DNA from: Amycolatopsis iheyensis
GTDB lineage: Bacteria > Actinomycetota > Actinomycetes > Mycobacteriales > Pseudonocardiaceae
NCBI RefSeq assembly: GCF_024703995.1
Contig: NZ_JAMXQV010000019.1
Span: 1-64,000 of the forward strand
Direction of reading: 5' to 3'
DNA: 64,000 nt
The translations under genes and the position numbers were made by a program. The notes below the pieces were generated by a model. It made no database searches. It was given only the letters and a program-made list of their open reading frames with translations, and had not been told where the DNA came from. Each line of letters starts with the position of its first letter. Within the stretch, counting starts at the first letter, position 1. Shown here piece after piece: positions 40,516 to 48,750 of the stretch.

Positions 40516-41982
40516 TCAGGACCGCCGCAGCCAGGCGGCGAGGCCGGCGGGCAGGGTCGCCGCGTCCGCCGCGTCGGCGGTCAGCGCGACGTAGCCGTCC
40601 GGGCGGACCAGCGTGGCGTGGCCGGCGTCGTCGGCGGGCAGCACGGTGATCGGCGTGGCACTCGCCTCCGCGGCCTCCTTGACCGCGACGGCGTCGGCCG
40701 CGGGCGGGATGACCAGCGTCCAGCCGATGCCGGGCGCCATCCCGCGCCGGGGCGCCACGCGGCGGCCGGGGCCGGGCTGGTGCGGGCCGTCCTCGCCCGG
40801 GTAGCCGACGTGCAGCCCGGCCAGCCGGGTGGCCAGCCAGGAGCGGAACGCCGGCAGCGCGGACACCGAGTCGAGCACGTCGTTGCGCAGCCCGATGCTC
40901 GACGGCAGCGTCTGGGTGGAGATCTCGGTCAGCGTGCCGGTGAACCCGAGCACGCCGGCCGCGACCGGGCGCCGCTCGGCGTCGTAGGTGTCCAGCAGCG
41001 CGGGGGACGCGGTGCCGTCGAGCACCGCGCCGAGCTTCCAGGCCAGGTTCAGCGCGTCCTGGACCCCGGTGTTGAGGCCTTGGCCACCGACCGGGCTGTG
41101 CACGTGCCCGGCGTCGCCGACGAGGAACACCGGGCCCTTGGCGAAGGTGTCGGCGAGCCGCTCGTGGACCCGCCAGTTCGACGCCATCTTCACTTCGCGC
41201 ACCCGCCCGCCCGCCGCGCCCGGGCCGCGCGTGTCGATGACCTCCTGGACGTCCTCGCGGGTCGGCACGCCGGCGTCGTCGCCGACCAGCGCCACCACGC
41301 GGTAGAGGTCGCCGGGGATCTTCGCGACCGCGCCGAGTCCGCGTGGGGAGAAGTAGAACGTGACGACCTCGTCCTCCGGGCCGTGCCAGTCCATGGTGAC
41401 TTCGGCCAGCATGAACGTCTGAGGGCGCTGCCCGCCGGGGAAGCCGACGCCGATCCGGTCGCGCACGACGCTGTGGATGCCGTCGGCGCCGATGACGTAC
41501 CGCGCGTCGATGGCTCGCACCACACCGGAAGAGTCCACAATGGACGCGGTGCTGCCGGGGAACGTCTCGCGCAGGTCGAGCAGCGACGTACTGCGGTGCA
41601 CGACGCCGCCGAGCTCGGCGTAGCGAGCGGCGAGCACGTCTTCGGTGGTCATCTGCGGGATGCTCAACGCGTACGGATAGGGCGTGTCCAGCTCGGCGAA
41701 CGGGATGGACAGCAACACCTTTTCCGCGTCGCGGACGGTGAACGTGCGGCCCGGGATCGACCGGGCCACCAGCTCGTCGGCGACCCCGATCGCGGCCAGC
41801 GACTCCAGCGTGCGCACGTGCACCGCGGACGCCCGCGAGTGCGGCGCGGGGCCGGTCGCGCGGTCGATGACCACGTGGTCGATCCCGAGGGTGCGCAGCG
41901 CGCAGCCCATCGTCAGGCCCACCGGTCCGGCGCCGACGACGAGCACGTCGGTGGTGCGGGGCAGTTCTGGGGACAGGGACAT
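40516..41982 (-). CDS. FAD-dependent aromatic-ring monooxygenase
   Basis: 488 residues of the p-hydroxybenzoate-hydroxylase-type family. GxGxxG in VLVVGAGPVGLTMG, the DG motif in VIGADGIHSVVR, and the second FAD motif FLVGDAGHVHSPVGGQGLN near residue 290 are all intact. A C-terminal thioredoxin-like region of about 100 residues is present, as in polyketide and phenol hydroxylases. It should hydroxylate an activated aromatic ring with NAD(P)H and O2. In this cluster a kynurenine- or anthranilate-like substrate is possible. Ribosome site GAGGAG precedes the ATG. Confidence 0.88.
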   Translation of the reverse strand: MSLSPELPRTTDVLVVGAGPVGLTMGCALRTLGIDHVVIDRATGPAPHSRASAVHVRTLESLAAIGVADELVARSIPGRTFTVRDAEKVLLSIPFAELDTPYPYALSIPQMTTEDVLAARYAELGGVVHRSTSLLDLRETFPGSTASIVDSSGVVRAIDARYVIGADGIHSVVRDRIGVGFPGGQRPQTFMLAEVTMDWHGPEDEVVTFYFSPRGLGAVAKIPGDLYRVVALVGDDAGVPTREDVQEVIDTRGPGAAGGRVREVKMASNWRVHERLADTFAKGPVFLVGDAGHVHSPVGGQGLNTGVQDALNLAWKLGAVLDGTASPALLDTYDAERRPVAAGVLGFTGTLTEISTQTLPSSIGLRNDVLDSVSALPAFRSWLATRLAGLHVGYPGEDGPHQPGPGRRVAPRRGMAPGIGWTLVIPPAADAVAVKEAAEASATPITVLPADDAGHATLVRPDGYVALTADAADAATLPAGLAAWLRRS

Positions 41983-42209
41983 GTCGGCTCCTCAAAGCGC
42001 TCACCCGGGGCCACCGCGGTGGCCGGCGACCCCTCCAGCGTCGAGCCGGACCGGTTGGCGGGCAAGGGCGAATGCACGGAGTAGCGCCTCCGCACCCGAC
42101 TTCGGATAGTGCGCGGCGGCGGCTTGCCGGGTGGGGTATCGGGACGGTGTCCTGGAAGCCGGAAGGGCCTGACACACCACAGTAGACACAACCGGCCGAA
42201 GGATCTCTC

Positions 42210-43652
42210 ATGGCGGACAGCACGCAAACCCGTGCGGTGGTCACGAAACTGTTCTCCGACGTCGCGTCGGGCAATGTCGAGGGCGTGCTCGCCGCGCTCT
42301 CCCCGGCGATCGTCTTCGACCTGCCCGGCAACGAGTTCAACACGATCGTGCCCAACCTGCGCGTGTGGCGGGGCAAGGACGAGGTGCTCGAGGCGTTCCG
42401 GCTGCGCACCCTCTACGCCGACGTCACGGAGTTCGAGCAGCGGCAGATGGTGGTGGAGGACGACCGCGCGTTCGTCGTCAACTACCAGAAGCTCAAGCAC
42501 CACGAGACCGGGATGGAGGTGGACTTCGAGTTCGCCATGGTCCTGACCGTCGGTGACGACGGCCTGGTGACGCACTGGCGCGCGTTCTTCGACGCCAGCC
42601 CGGAAATCGCGTTGTTCCGCTCCGACATCGACGACCGGCTGGTCGCCGCCGTCCGCGCCGGTGACCGCGCGCAGGTGAAGCAGCTGGTCCGCGACGGCGC
42701 CGACCCGAACCGGCGCGACCCGGTGACCGGGCTGACCACCTTCCTGCTCGCGGCCGGGCTCGGCGACGCGGGCGTGGTGCGCGAGCTGGTCGACGGCGGC
42801 GCCGACGTGTTCACCACCGACAGCCGCGGCGGCGCGACCGCGCTGCACAAGGCCGTCCAGCGCGGCGACCTGGCCACCGTGCGGGCGCTCGTCGACGCGG
42901 GCGCGTTCGTGGACGCGGTCGCCGCGACCACCGGGCACACCCCGCTGATGGACGCGCTCTGGTACAAGTGGCCGGCCATCACCCGGTACCTGCTGGAGCT
43001 CGGCGCGGGCGTCAACCTCTCGACGCACTACGGCTTCTCGATGAAGGAGCACTTCGAGTACGAGCTGAACGTCAACAAGCTCGGCAAGGAGAAGCTCCTC
43101 GAAGCCGAGCAGGCGCTGAAGGCGCGCGCGAAGGCCGACGAGGACGCGGTCGCCGCCCAGCGGCTGATGGCCGCGGTGACCACGGGCGACGTCGAGGGCG
43201 TGCGGTCGCTGATCGCCGCCGGCGCCGACGTCGACGCGCGGCACCCGGTGCTCAACGGCTTCAACGACCAGCACACCCCGCTGCTGGTCGCCGCGCGCGA
43301 CGGGCACGCGGAGATCGCGGCGCTGCTGCTGCGCGGCGGCGCGGACGTCAACGCGACCGAGCCGACCTTCGGCGCCAGCCCGCTGCACAAGGCCGTCTAC
43401 AACGGACACGCGGCGATCACCTCGGCGCTCGCGTCGATCCCCGGCGTCGACCTGGACTACCAGGGCGCGACCAACGGCTACACCGCGCTGCACGACGCGC
43501 TCTGGCACGGCTACGACGACTGTGCGTCGATCCTGCTCGACGCCGGCGCCCGCGTCGACGTCGAAGGCCACGACGGCAAGACCGCGCTCGACATCGCCAC
43601 CGAGGTCTTCGGCGCCGGGCACGAACTCACCTCCCGCATCCGTTCGCGGTGA
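42210..43652 (+). CDS. NTF2-like domain fused to ankyrin repeats
   Basis: 480 residues. The N-terminal ~130 are an NTF2/SnoaL-like domain (TKLFSDVASGNVEGVLAALS). The rest is a run of about seven ankyrin repeats in two blocks, for example ATALHKAVQRGDLATVRALVDAGA and TPLLVAARDGHAEIAALLLRG. A charged helix (about 290-310) lies between the blocks. Ankyrins bind proteins, so this may scaffold enzymes of the cluster. It heads a five-gene operon with the MIase-like, dioxygenase, methyltransferase and formamidase genes. Confidence 0.8.
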   Translation: MADSTQTRAVVTKLFSDVASGNVEGVLAALSPAIVFDLPGNEFNTIVPNLRVWRGKDEVLEAFRLRTLYADVTEFEQRQMVVEDDRAFVVNYQKLKHHETGMEVDFEFAMVLTVGDDGLVTHWRAFFDASPEIALFRSDIDDRLVAAVRAGDRAQVKQLVRDGADPNRRDPVTGLTTFLLAAGLGDAGVVRELVDGGADVFTTDSRGGATALHKAVQRGDLATVRALVDAGAFVDAVAATTGHTPLMDALWYKWPAITRYLLELGAGVNLSTHYGFSMKEHFEYELNVNKLGKEKLLEAEQALKARAKADEDAVAAQRLMAAVTTGDVEGVRSLIAAGADVDARHPVLNGFNDQHTPLLVAARDGHAEIAALLLRGGADVNATEPTFGASPLHKAVYNGHAAITSALASIPGVDLDYQGATNGYTALHDALWHGYDDCASILLDAGARVDVEGHDGKTALDIATEVFGAGHELTSRIRSR

Positions 43653-43671
43653 CCAGAAGGGACGCACGCGC

Positions 43672-43980
43672 ATGTTGTTCTACGTGCAGATGAAGTGGAA
43701 CCACGAAGGCCGGATCACGCTCGACGAGCTGTGGGACGTGGAGGCCGACGAGGCCGAGCACGCCCAGGAGACCGTCGACTCCGGCTTCTGCGTCGGGATC
43801 TGGAAGGTGGCCGCGCAGAAGCGGGTCATCGCGATCATCGACTCGCCGGACGCCGAGGAGCTCGACCGGACCGCGCTCGGCCGGCTGCCGATGCGGGAGT
43901 ACCTCGAGTTCGAGGTCGTCTGGCCGCTGCGGGACTACCTCGGCTTCGCCGAAGACGTCAAGAAACGGTACGACGTCTGA
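43672..43980 (+). CDS. Muconolactone isomerase-like protein
   Basis: 102 residues of the dimeric alpha/beta-barrel muconolactone delta-isomerase-like family (start MLFYVQMKWNHEGRIT, end FEVVWPLRDYL). In the beta-ketoadipate pathway the true enzyme is ~95 residues. Here no other catechol-branch genes are present, so it may isomerise a different cluster intermediate. It lies 19 nt after the ankyrin fusion and 21 nt before the dioxygenase-like gene. Confidence 0.75.
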   Translation: MLFYVQMKWNHEGRITLDELWDVEADEAEHAQETVDSGFCVGIWKVAAQKRVIAIIDSPDAEELDRTALGRLPMREYLEFEVVWPLRDYLGFAEDVKKRYDV

Positions 43981-44001
43981 GTTTCGCGGAAGGCGGGGAG
44001 C

Positions 44002-45204
44002 ATGATGGCAGCATTCGGCTTCGGGGCCTGGCCCGACGAGCCCGGCGTCGGCGGGATCGGCGAGGCCGCGGCGCGGGGGAGTGACCGGCACGCGGCCGCC
44101 GCGGCGGTGCGTCGTTGGCTGGCCGGGTGTCCGGGGCGGATCGGAGCATCCGCCGTGGCCGGGTTTCCGTTCGCCCCGGTGCTGCGGCACTACCGGGCGG
44201 CCGGGCGCGGCTACGCCGGCGACGAGCTGGGCACGCTGCTGCGCACCGTCCACAGCGGACTGCCCGGCGGCGGGGCCGCGCGGCTCGCCTGGCCGCTGCC
44301 GGACTGGCTGCCGTGCCCGCTCGATCGGGCCGGCGGCGGCTACGACGGCTACCTGGCGCTGCCGCTGCTGGAGAGCCCGGCCGGCGCCGACCTGCCCCCG
44401 CACCGGGCGGCGGCCGACCTGCTGCGGGCGCTGGCCGCGGACCTCCTCGCGCTGGAGGTCCGCGCGCTCGGCGCCCGGCCCGGCCGGGCGGAGCGGCAGC
44501 GGGTGCGCGCGTGTCTCGGGGTGCTGGCGCGGCTGCTGGACACCGACGTCGCGCTGCCGTCCCCGGCTTCGGACGAGGACCTCGCCGACCTCGCCGAGGT
44601 CTGGGTCGCCGAGGCGCTCGAACCGGTGGCGGCGCGCGTGCGGGTCGTCACCGAGCTGTCGCTGCTGCCGATGACCCCGCTGCACGACGAGCAGATGTTC
44701 CTGCGTTGCCTCCAGCTGTTCGAGACGCTGTACCGGCGGATCGGCGACGCCCTGGTGGCCGCGCGGGACGCGCTCGTGCGGCGCGCCGTCGACCGCGCGC
44801 GGGTGCTCGTCGCCGAAGCGGTGCGGCTGCTCGCGTTGTCGCCACCGCTGCACCGGGTGGTCACCACGATGCCGCCGGCGGTGTTCGCGGTGATCCGGGC
44901 GCACACGGGTGGCCGCAGCGCGGTGCAGTCACGGGGGTACCGGCGGATCGAGGACGTGTCCGCCGGCTTGCAGGACGCTGTGGTGCGGCTGGGCGAGAGC
45001 GCGACGTCCGGGGTGCGGGCGGAGCTGGCCCGGCTCGACGAGGCGTGGTGCGCGATGAAGCGGACGCACTGGGGGATCACCTTGAAGATCATCGGCACGG
45101 CTCCCGGCACCGGCGGCACGAGCGGCGCGGACTACCTGCGCCAGGCCGCCGCGGTGCCGCTGTTCCCGGCGCTCGCCGCCCGGCCGCTGCGAGTCGGCGC
45201 GTGA
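44002..45204 (+). CDS. TDO/IDO/PrnB-superfamily heme protein
   Basis: 400 residues. The C-terminal half resembles tryptophan dioxygenase-type heme enzymes. MTPLHDEQMFLRCLQLFETL aligns with the TDO distal helix, TTMPPAVFAVIRAHTGGRSA lies in the middle, and HWGITLKIIGTAPGTGGTSG matches the TDO segment with the proximal heme His and the GTGGTSG loop. The N-terminal ~180 residues are extra. Length and plan fit the PrnB (pyrrolnitrin pathway) and IDO branch better than true TDO. PrnB rearranges 7-chlorotryptophan rather than making formylkynurenine. The substrate here is unknown, but an indole is likely. GTG of the next gene overlaps its stop. Confidence 0.72.
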   Translation: MMAAFGFGAWPDEPGVGGIGEAAARGSDRHAAAAAVRRWLAGCPGRIGASAVAGFPFAPVLRHYRAAGRGYAGDELGTLLRTVHSGLPGGGAARLAWPLPDWLPCPLDRAGGGYDGYLALPLLESPAGADLPPHRAAADLLRALAADLLALEVRALGARPGRAERQRVRACLGVLARLLDTDVALPSPASDEDLADLAEVWVAEALEPVAARVRVVTELSLLPMTPLHDEQMFLRCLQLFETLYRRIGDALVAARDALVRRAVDRARVLVAEAVRLLALSPPLHRVVTTMPPAVFAVIRAHTGGRSAVQSRGYRRIEDVSAGLQDAVVRLGESATSGVRAELARLDEAWCAMKRTHWGITLKIIGTAPGTGGTSGADYLRQAAAVPLFPALAARPLRVGA

Positions 45205-46160
45205 CCGGCTACGCGGACGTGCGCCGGATGATCCTGGGCGGCGTGCTGGCCCAGGCGATCCACGCGGTGACCGAGCTGGGCGTCGTCGACCGGCTGGCGG
45301 CGGGCCCGGCCACCGCGGCCTCGCTCGCGGCGGACCTCGGTCTCGCGCCGGACGCGCTGACGCGGTTCCTGCGTGCCCTGGCCGGCGAGGGGCTTTTCGT
45401 TGCCGTGTCGGGAAAGTACGCGCTGACCGCGGCCGGGGAGCTGTTGCGCTCGGACGTCCCGGGATCGCTGCGGCACCTGTCGCGGCTGATGACCGGCGAG
45501 GCGTACCGCGTCTGGGAGCGGGCGCCGGAGAGCCTGCAAACCGGGGAACCGGCGTTCGAGGCCGAGTTCGGCGCGCCGCTGTTCGACTGGCTGGCCGCCC
45601 GGCCGGACCGGCAGGCGGAGTTCGCGGCGGCGCAGGCGGGGCTGGTCGAGCGGCGGCTGGAGCCGCTGCTGGCCCGGTCGTGGGACGGCGTCGGGCACGT
45701 CATCGACGTCGGCGGTGGCGACGGGACGCTGGTGCGCGCGCTGCTGGCGGCCCATCCCGGGTTGCGGGGCACGGTGTTCGACCGGCCCGGCGTGCCGTTC
45801 GACGTGCCCGGGGCGCGGTTCGTGGGCGGGGACTTCTTCACGTCGGTGCCACCGGGTGGCGACGTCTACGTGCTGTCCCAGATCCTGCACGACTGGGACG
45901 ACGAGCGGGCGACGCGGATCCTGCGGACGTGCCGCGCGGCGATGTCCGCGTCGGCGCGGTTGCTGGTGCTGGAACAGGTGGTGCCGGAGGACGGCGGGCC
46001 GCATCCGGCGCACCTGCTGGATCTGCACATGCTGGTGTTGCTGGGTGGTCGCGAGCGCACGGAGGCGGCGTGGCGGGGTTTGCTGGCGGCGGGTGGGTTC
46101 GAGCTGCGCGCGGTGACGCACGGCGAGCGGGCTTCGGTGCTCGAGGCGGTGCCGGCGTGA
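45201..46160 (+). CDS. SAM-dependent O-methyltransferase
   Basis: 319 residues of the plant-COMT/hydroxyneurosporene type, with an N-terminal dimerisation winged helix (LGVVDRLAAGPATAASLAAD). The SAM-binding motif is VIDVGGGDGTLVRALL and the later motif ILHDWDDERATRILRTCR, where HD is the catalytic base region. It should methylate a phenolic OH, or less often C or N, of the pathway product. It starts at a GTG inside the dioxygenase stop and ends overlapping the formamidase GTG. Confidence 0.88.
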   Translation: MTGYADVRRMILGGVLAQAIHAVTELGVVDRLAAGPATAASLAADLGLAPDALTRFLRALAGEGLFVAVSGKYALTAAGELLRSDVPGSLRHLSRLMTGEAYRVWERAPESLQTGEPAFEAEFGAPLFDWLAARPDRQAEFAAAQAGLVERRLEPLLARSWDGVGHVIDVGGGDGTLVRALLAAHPGLRGTVFDRPGVPFDVPGARFVGGDFFTSVPPGGDVYVLSQILHDWDDERATRILRTCRAAMSASARLLVLEQVVPEDGGPHPAHLLDLHMLVLLGGRERTEAAWRGLLAAGGFELRAVTHGERASVLEAVPA

Positions 46161-47002
46161 CGACGGCGGAGCGGGCTTACCTCGATCGGGAGTTCTCGCC
46201 CAGCCGGCTGGTGCCCGACATCGGCCACTACCTCCGGGAGTACAGCGCACGCAGTGCCGAAGCCCGCGCGGCCTTCGCGCACCGCACCTTGCGCTACGGC
46301 ACCGCCGCGCCCGAGCTGCTCGACTTCTTCCCCGTGCCGGGCGCCGCCGCCGCGCCGCTGATGGTCTTCGTCCACGGCGGGTTCTGGCAGGAGTCCGGAC
46401 GGGAGCAGGCCGCCTTCACCGCGTCGGGCTTTCTCGAGCGGGGGGTCGCCTACGCCGCGCTCGGGTACGGGCTCGCGCCCGCGCACCGGCTCGACGGGAT
46501 CGTCGCCATGGTCCGGCGGGCTGTGCGGCTGCTCGCGCGAACCGCGCCCGTCCTCGGCGTCGACCCCGCGCGGATCCACCTCGCCGGCAGCTCCGCCGGG
46601 GCACACCTGGCCGCGATGGCGCTGGGCGACCCGCACGTCGCCGGGGTCAGCCTGCTCAGCGGGATCTACGACCTCGAGCCGATGACCGGGTCCTACGTCA
46701 ACGAAGCGCTGGGCCTCACCCGGGCCGAAGCGCGCCGGCTCAGCCCGCTGGGGCGGCTGCCACGCGGGCTCCCGCCGATCGTGCTGGCGCGCGGCGAGCA
46801 CGAGACCGGCGAGTTCATCCGCCAGCACAACGCGATGTCGGCGGCCCTGACCGCGGCCGGCGGTGACGTCACCGACCTCGTCATCGCCGGCCGCACCCAC
46901 TTCGACGTGCCGTACGACCTCCCCGACCCGACGACACCGCTGGGTGCCGCAGTGGCCCGCCAACTCGCCGCCGGGCGTACGGTCCCCGCGGCGAGGGAGT
47001 AG
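46157..47002 (+). CDS. Kynurenine formamidase-type alpha/beta hydrolase
   Basis: 281 residues. The HGGFWQ motif (VFVHGGFWQESGREQAAF) is typical of the alpha/beta-hydrolase arylformamidases that release formate from N-formylkynurenine. The nucleophile Ser lies in LAGSSAGAHLAAM and the His in AGRTHFDVPYDL. Pairing with the tryptophan 2,3-dioxygenase on the facing operon supports this role: the two would turn tryptophan into kynurenine. It is the last gene of a five-gene operon, and two identical hairpins follow its stop. Confidence 0.82.
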   Translation: MTTAERAYLDREFSPSRLVPDIGHYLREYSARSAEARAAFAHRTLRYGTAAPELLDFFPVPGAAAAPLMVFVHGGFWQESGREQAAFTASGFLERGVAYAALGYGLAPAHRLDGIVAMVRRAVRLLARTAPVLGVDPARIHLAGSSAGAHLAAMALGDPHVAGVSLLSGIYDLEPMTGSYVNEALGLTRAEARRLSPLGRLPRGLPPIVLARGEHETGEFIRQHNAMSAALTAAGGDVTDLVIAGRTHFDVPYDLPDPTTPLGAAVARQLAAGRTVPAARE

Positions 47003-47005
47003 CGC

Positions 47006-47062
47006 GGCACTTTCATACCGAAAGTGCCGACCTGGGAGCGGCACTTTCATACCGAAAGTGCC
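47006..47062. repeat. Two identical intergenic hairpins
   Basis: GGCACTTTC-ATACC-GAAAGTGCC occurs at 47006-47028 and again at 47040-47062. Each has a perfect 9-bp stem and identical loop. They fill the 84-bp gap between the convergent formamidase and TDO genes. They may serve as a double terminator, and they look like a dispersed repeat family rather than a one-off hairpin. Confidence 0.8.
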
Positions 47063-47086
47063 GGGGTGGCGCGTTCGGGGGTGGGG

Positions 47087-47815
47087 TCAGAGGCGTGCTC
47101 GCAACTCCCACAGCTCCGGGTAGAACCGCTCCTGCGGCCGGCCGCTGAGGTGCGCGGCCCCCGTTGTCCCGCCCGTGCCCCGCCGGCGGCCGATCTGGCG
47201 TTGCACCGTCAGCAAGTGCCGGCCCTGCCACGCCGCCCAGGCCTGGTCGTGGGCCACCAGTGCCTCGCTCAAGTCCCACAGCTCGTCCCGCGCCGCCGCG
47301 ATCCGGGCGTACGCCGCGAAGCGCTCTTCCTCCGTCGTGACCGCGAAACCCGCCTTCGACAGCACCGCCAAGTAGCCGTCCCACAGCGTGGGCTCCGTGT
47401 ATCGGCGGCGCAGGCGGGTCCGCTCGGCCGGGGTGTGCCACGGCCGGTCGAACCGGCCGTCGTCAACCGCCCCCGACAGCAGCGTGATCTCGCGGAACTG
47501 CGCCGACTGGCCACCGTTGCCCGTGCCCAGCGCGCCGCGGAACCGGGCGAAGTCCTGCGGGGCCAGGGTGTCGAGGACGTCGAACTGGCCCAACAGCATC
47601 CGCTGCACCGCCACCACCCGCGTCAGCCGTTCGCGCGGGGCGCGCGACTCGCCGCGCAGCATCAGGTCCCTGGCCTCCTCCAGCTCGGCCAGCAGCTGCT
47701 TGAACCACAGCTCGAACGCCTGGTGCACGACGACGAACAGCAGCTCGTCCCGCGCCCGCGCCCCCTGGAGGTCCAACAGCGCCGGCAGCCGGAGGTACTC
47801 GCCGTAGCCCGGCAT
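47087..47815 (-). CDS. kynA: Tryptophan 2,3-dioxygenase
   Basis: 242 residues, somewhat shorter than most bacterial TDO (~280). LLFVVVHQAFELWFKQLLAE holds the distal His and substrate contacts. The QSAQFREI stretch (matching QSLQFR) binds the substrate carboxylate, and the heme-ligating His is in RHLLTVQRQIG, followed by the GTGGTTG loop. It opens the indole ring of tryptophan to N-formylkynurenine. Its start overlaps the AurF-like stop (TGATG), placing it last in an SDR-aminotransferase-AurF-TDO operon. A formamidase gene faces it. Confidence 0.9.
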   Translation of the reverse strand: MPGYGEYLRLPALLDLQGARARDELLFVVVHQAFELWFKQLLAELEEARDLMLRGESRAPRERLTRVVAVQRMLLGQFDVLDTLAPQDFARFRGALGTGNGGQSAQFREITLLSGAVDDGRFDRPWHTPAERTRLRRRYTEPTLWDGYLAVLSKAGFAVTTEEERFAAYARIAAARDELWDLSEALVAHDQAWAAWQGRHLLTVQRQIGRRRGTGGTTGAAHLSGRPQERFYPELWELRARL

Positions 47816-48750
47816 CAGGCCTCCCCGCCGGTCAGCAGGCCGTGCGCGGCGAAGACGTCCACCGCGCCCGGCACCTCGAACACCCCGGCCGACGCGCACA
47901 TCCGCAGTGCCGCGCGGCAGATCGCGCGGACCCGTTCGTCGCCGGTCTCGCCGCGGTAGCAGTTGTCGACCACCGCGGCCGCGGCCGGCGCGTCCAGCCC
48001 CGCCAGGCGCAGTGACGAGCGCACCGGCTCGACGTCCCAGACCAGGCAGCTCTTCAGCAACGCGGGCAGCGCGAACGCGACCGCCGTCCGGGCGCCGGTG
48101 TCGAGGCCGTGCCACAGCTCGTGGAAGAACGCCGTGAAGAACCGGTGGTGGCGTCCCTCGTCCTTCGCGTGGTCGCGGACCAGGTCGCGGACCGTCGTGA
48201 CGACGCCGGTGTCGGCCGGCACCTCGTTGAGCACGCTGGTGATGAGCGTTTCGAACACCACGGTCTGCAGCAGCGGCGCGAGCGCCGGGTGCGCGGGCAG
48301 GGTCCGGGCCGCGGTGTCGGCGAGCCGGGTGACGAACCCGCCGTAGTCCCAGCGCGGAACGGCGATCCCGGTCGTCGCCGCGACCTGGTCGGCCAGGTCG
48401 AGGCTGTAGAGCGAGTGGTAGCCCTCGTCGCAGTACACCTTGAAGGCGTCGAGCCGGGTCCGCGCGGCCACCGGGACGCCGCAGCGGTCGTTCGCGATCA
48501 GCTCGGCGCCGCGGTTGACGACCCGGGTCTCGAGGTGCGTGGTGGACAGCAGGAACTGGTACAAGTGCCGCACGGCCAGCTCCCGCCGCCGCCCGGCCGG
48601 CAGCGCGACGACCGCCTCGTGCGCCAGGTACGGCACCAGCCGCTCCGGGAAGAACACCTTGCCGTCGTCGGACTCGTCGTGCAGCAGCCGCCGGACGCCG
48701 CCGCGCACGCCCGCGGACTCGTACCAGGCGTCGAGCGGGCCGCGGCTCAT
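47815..48750 (-). CDS. AurF-type diiron N-oxygenase
   Basis: 311 residues similar to p-aminobenzoate N-oxygenase AurF/CmlI proteins. These use a diiron site to oxidise aryl amines to hydroxylamine, nitroso or nitro groups. Likely ligands: Glu in STTHLETRV, Glu/His in CDEGYHSLYSL, Glu in FETLITSVLNE, and Asp/Glu/His in DHAKDEGRHHRFF. With kynurenine made next door, an anilino N-oxidation is the obvious idea, but the substrate is unproven. It overlaps the aminotransferase stop (ATGA) and the TDO start. Confidence 0.8.
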   Translation of the reverse strand: MSRGPLDAWYESAGVRGGVRRLLHDESDDGKVFFPERLVPYLAHEAVVALPAGRRRELAVRHLYQFLLSTTHLETRVVNRGAELIANDRCGVPVAARTRLDAFKVYCDEGYHSLYSLDLADQVAATTGIAVPRWDYGGFVTRLADTAARTLPAHPALAPLLQTVVFETLITSVLNEVPADTGVVTTVRDLVRDHAKDEGRHHRFFTAFFHELWHGLDTGARTAVAFALPALLKSCLVWDVEPVRSSLRLAGLDAPAAAAVVDNCYRGETGDERVRAICRAALRMCASAGVFEVPGAVDVFAAHGLLTGGEA

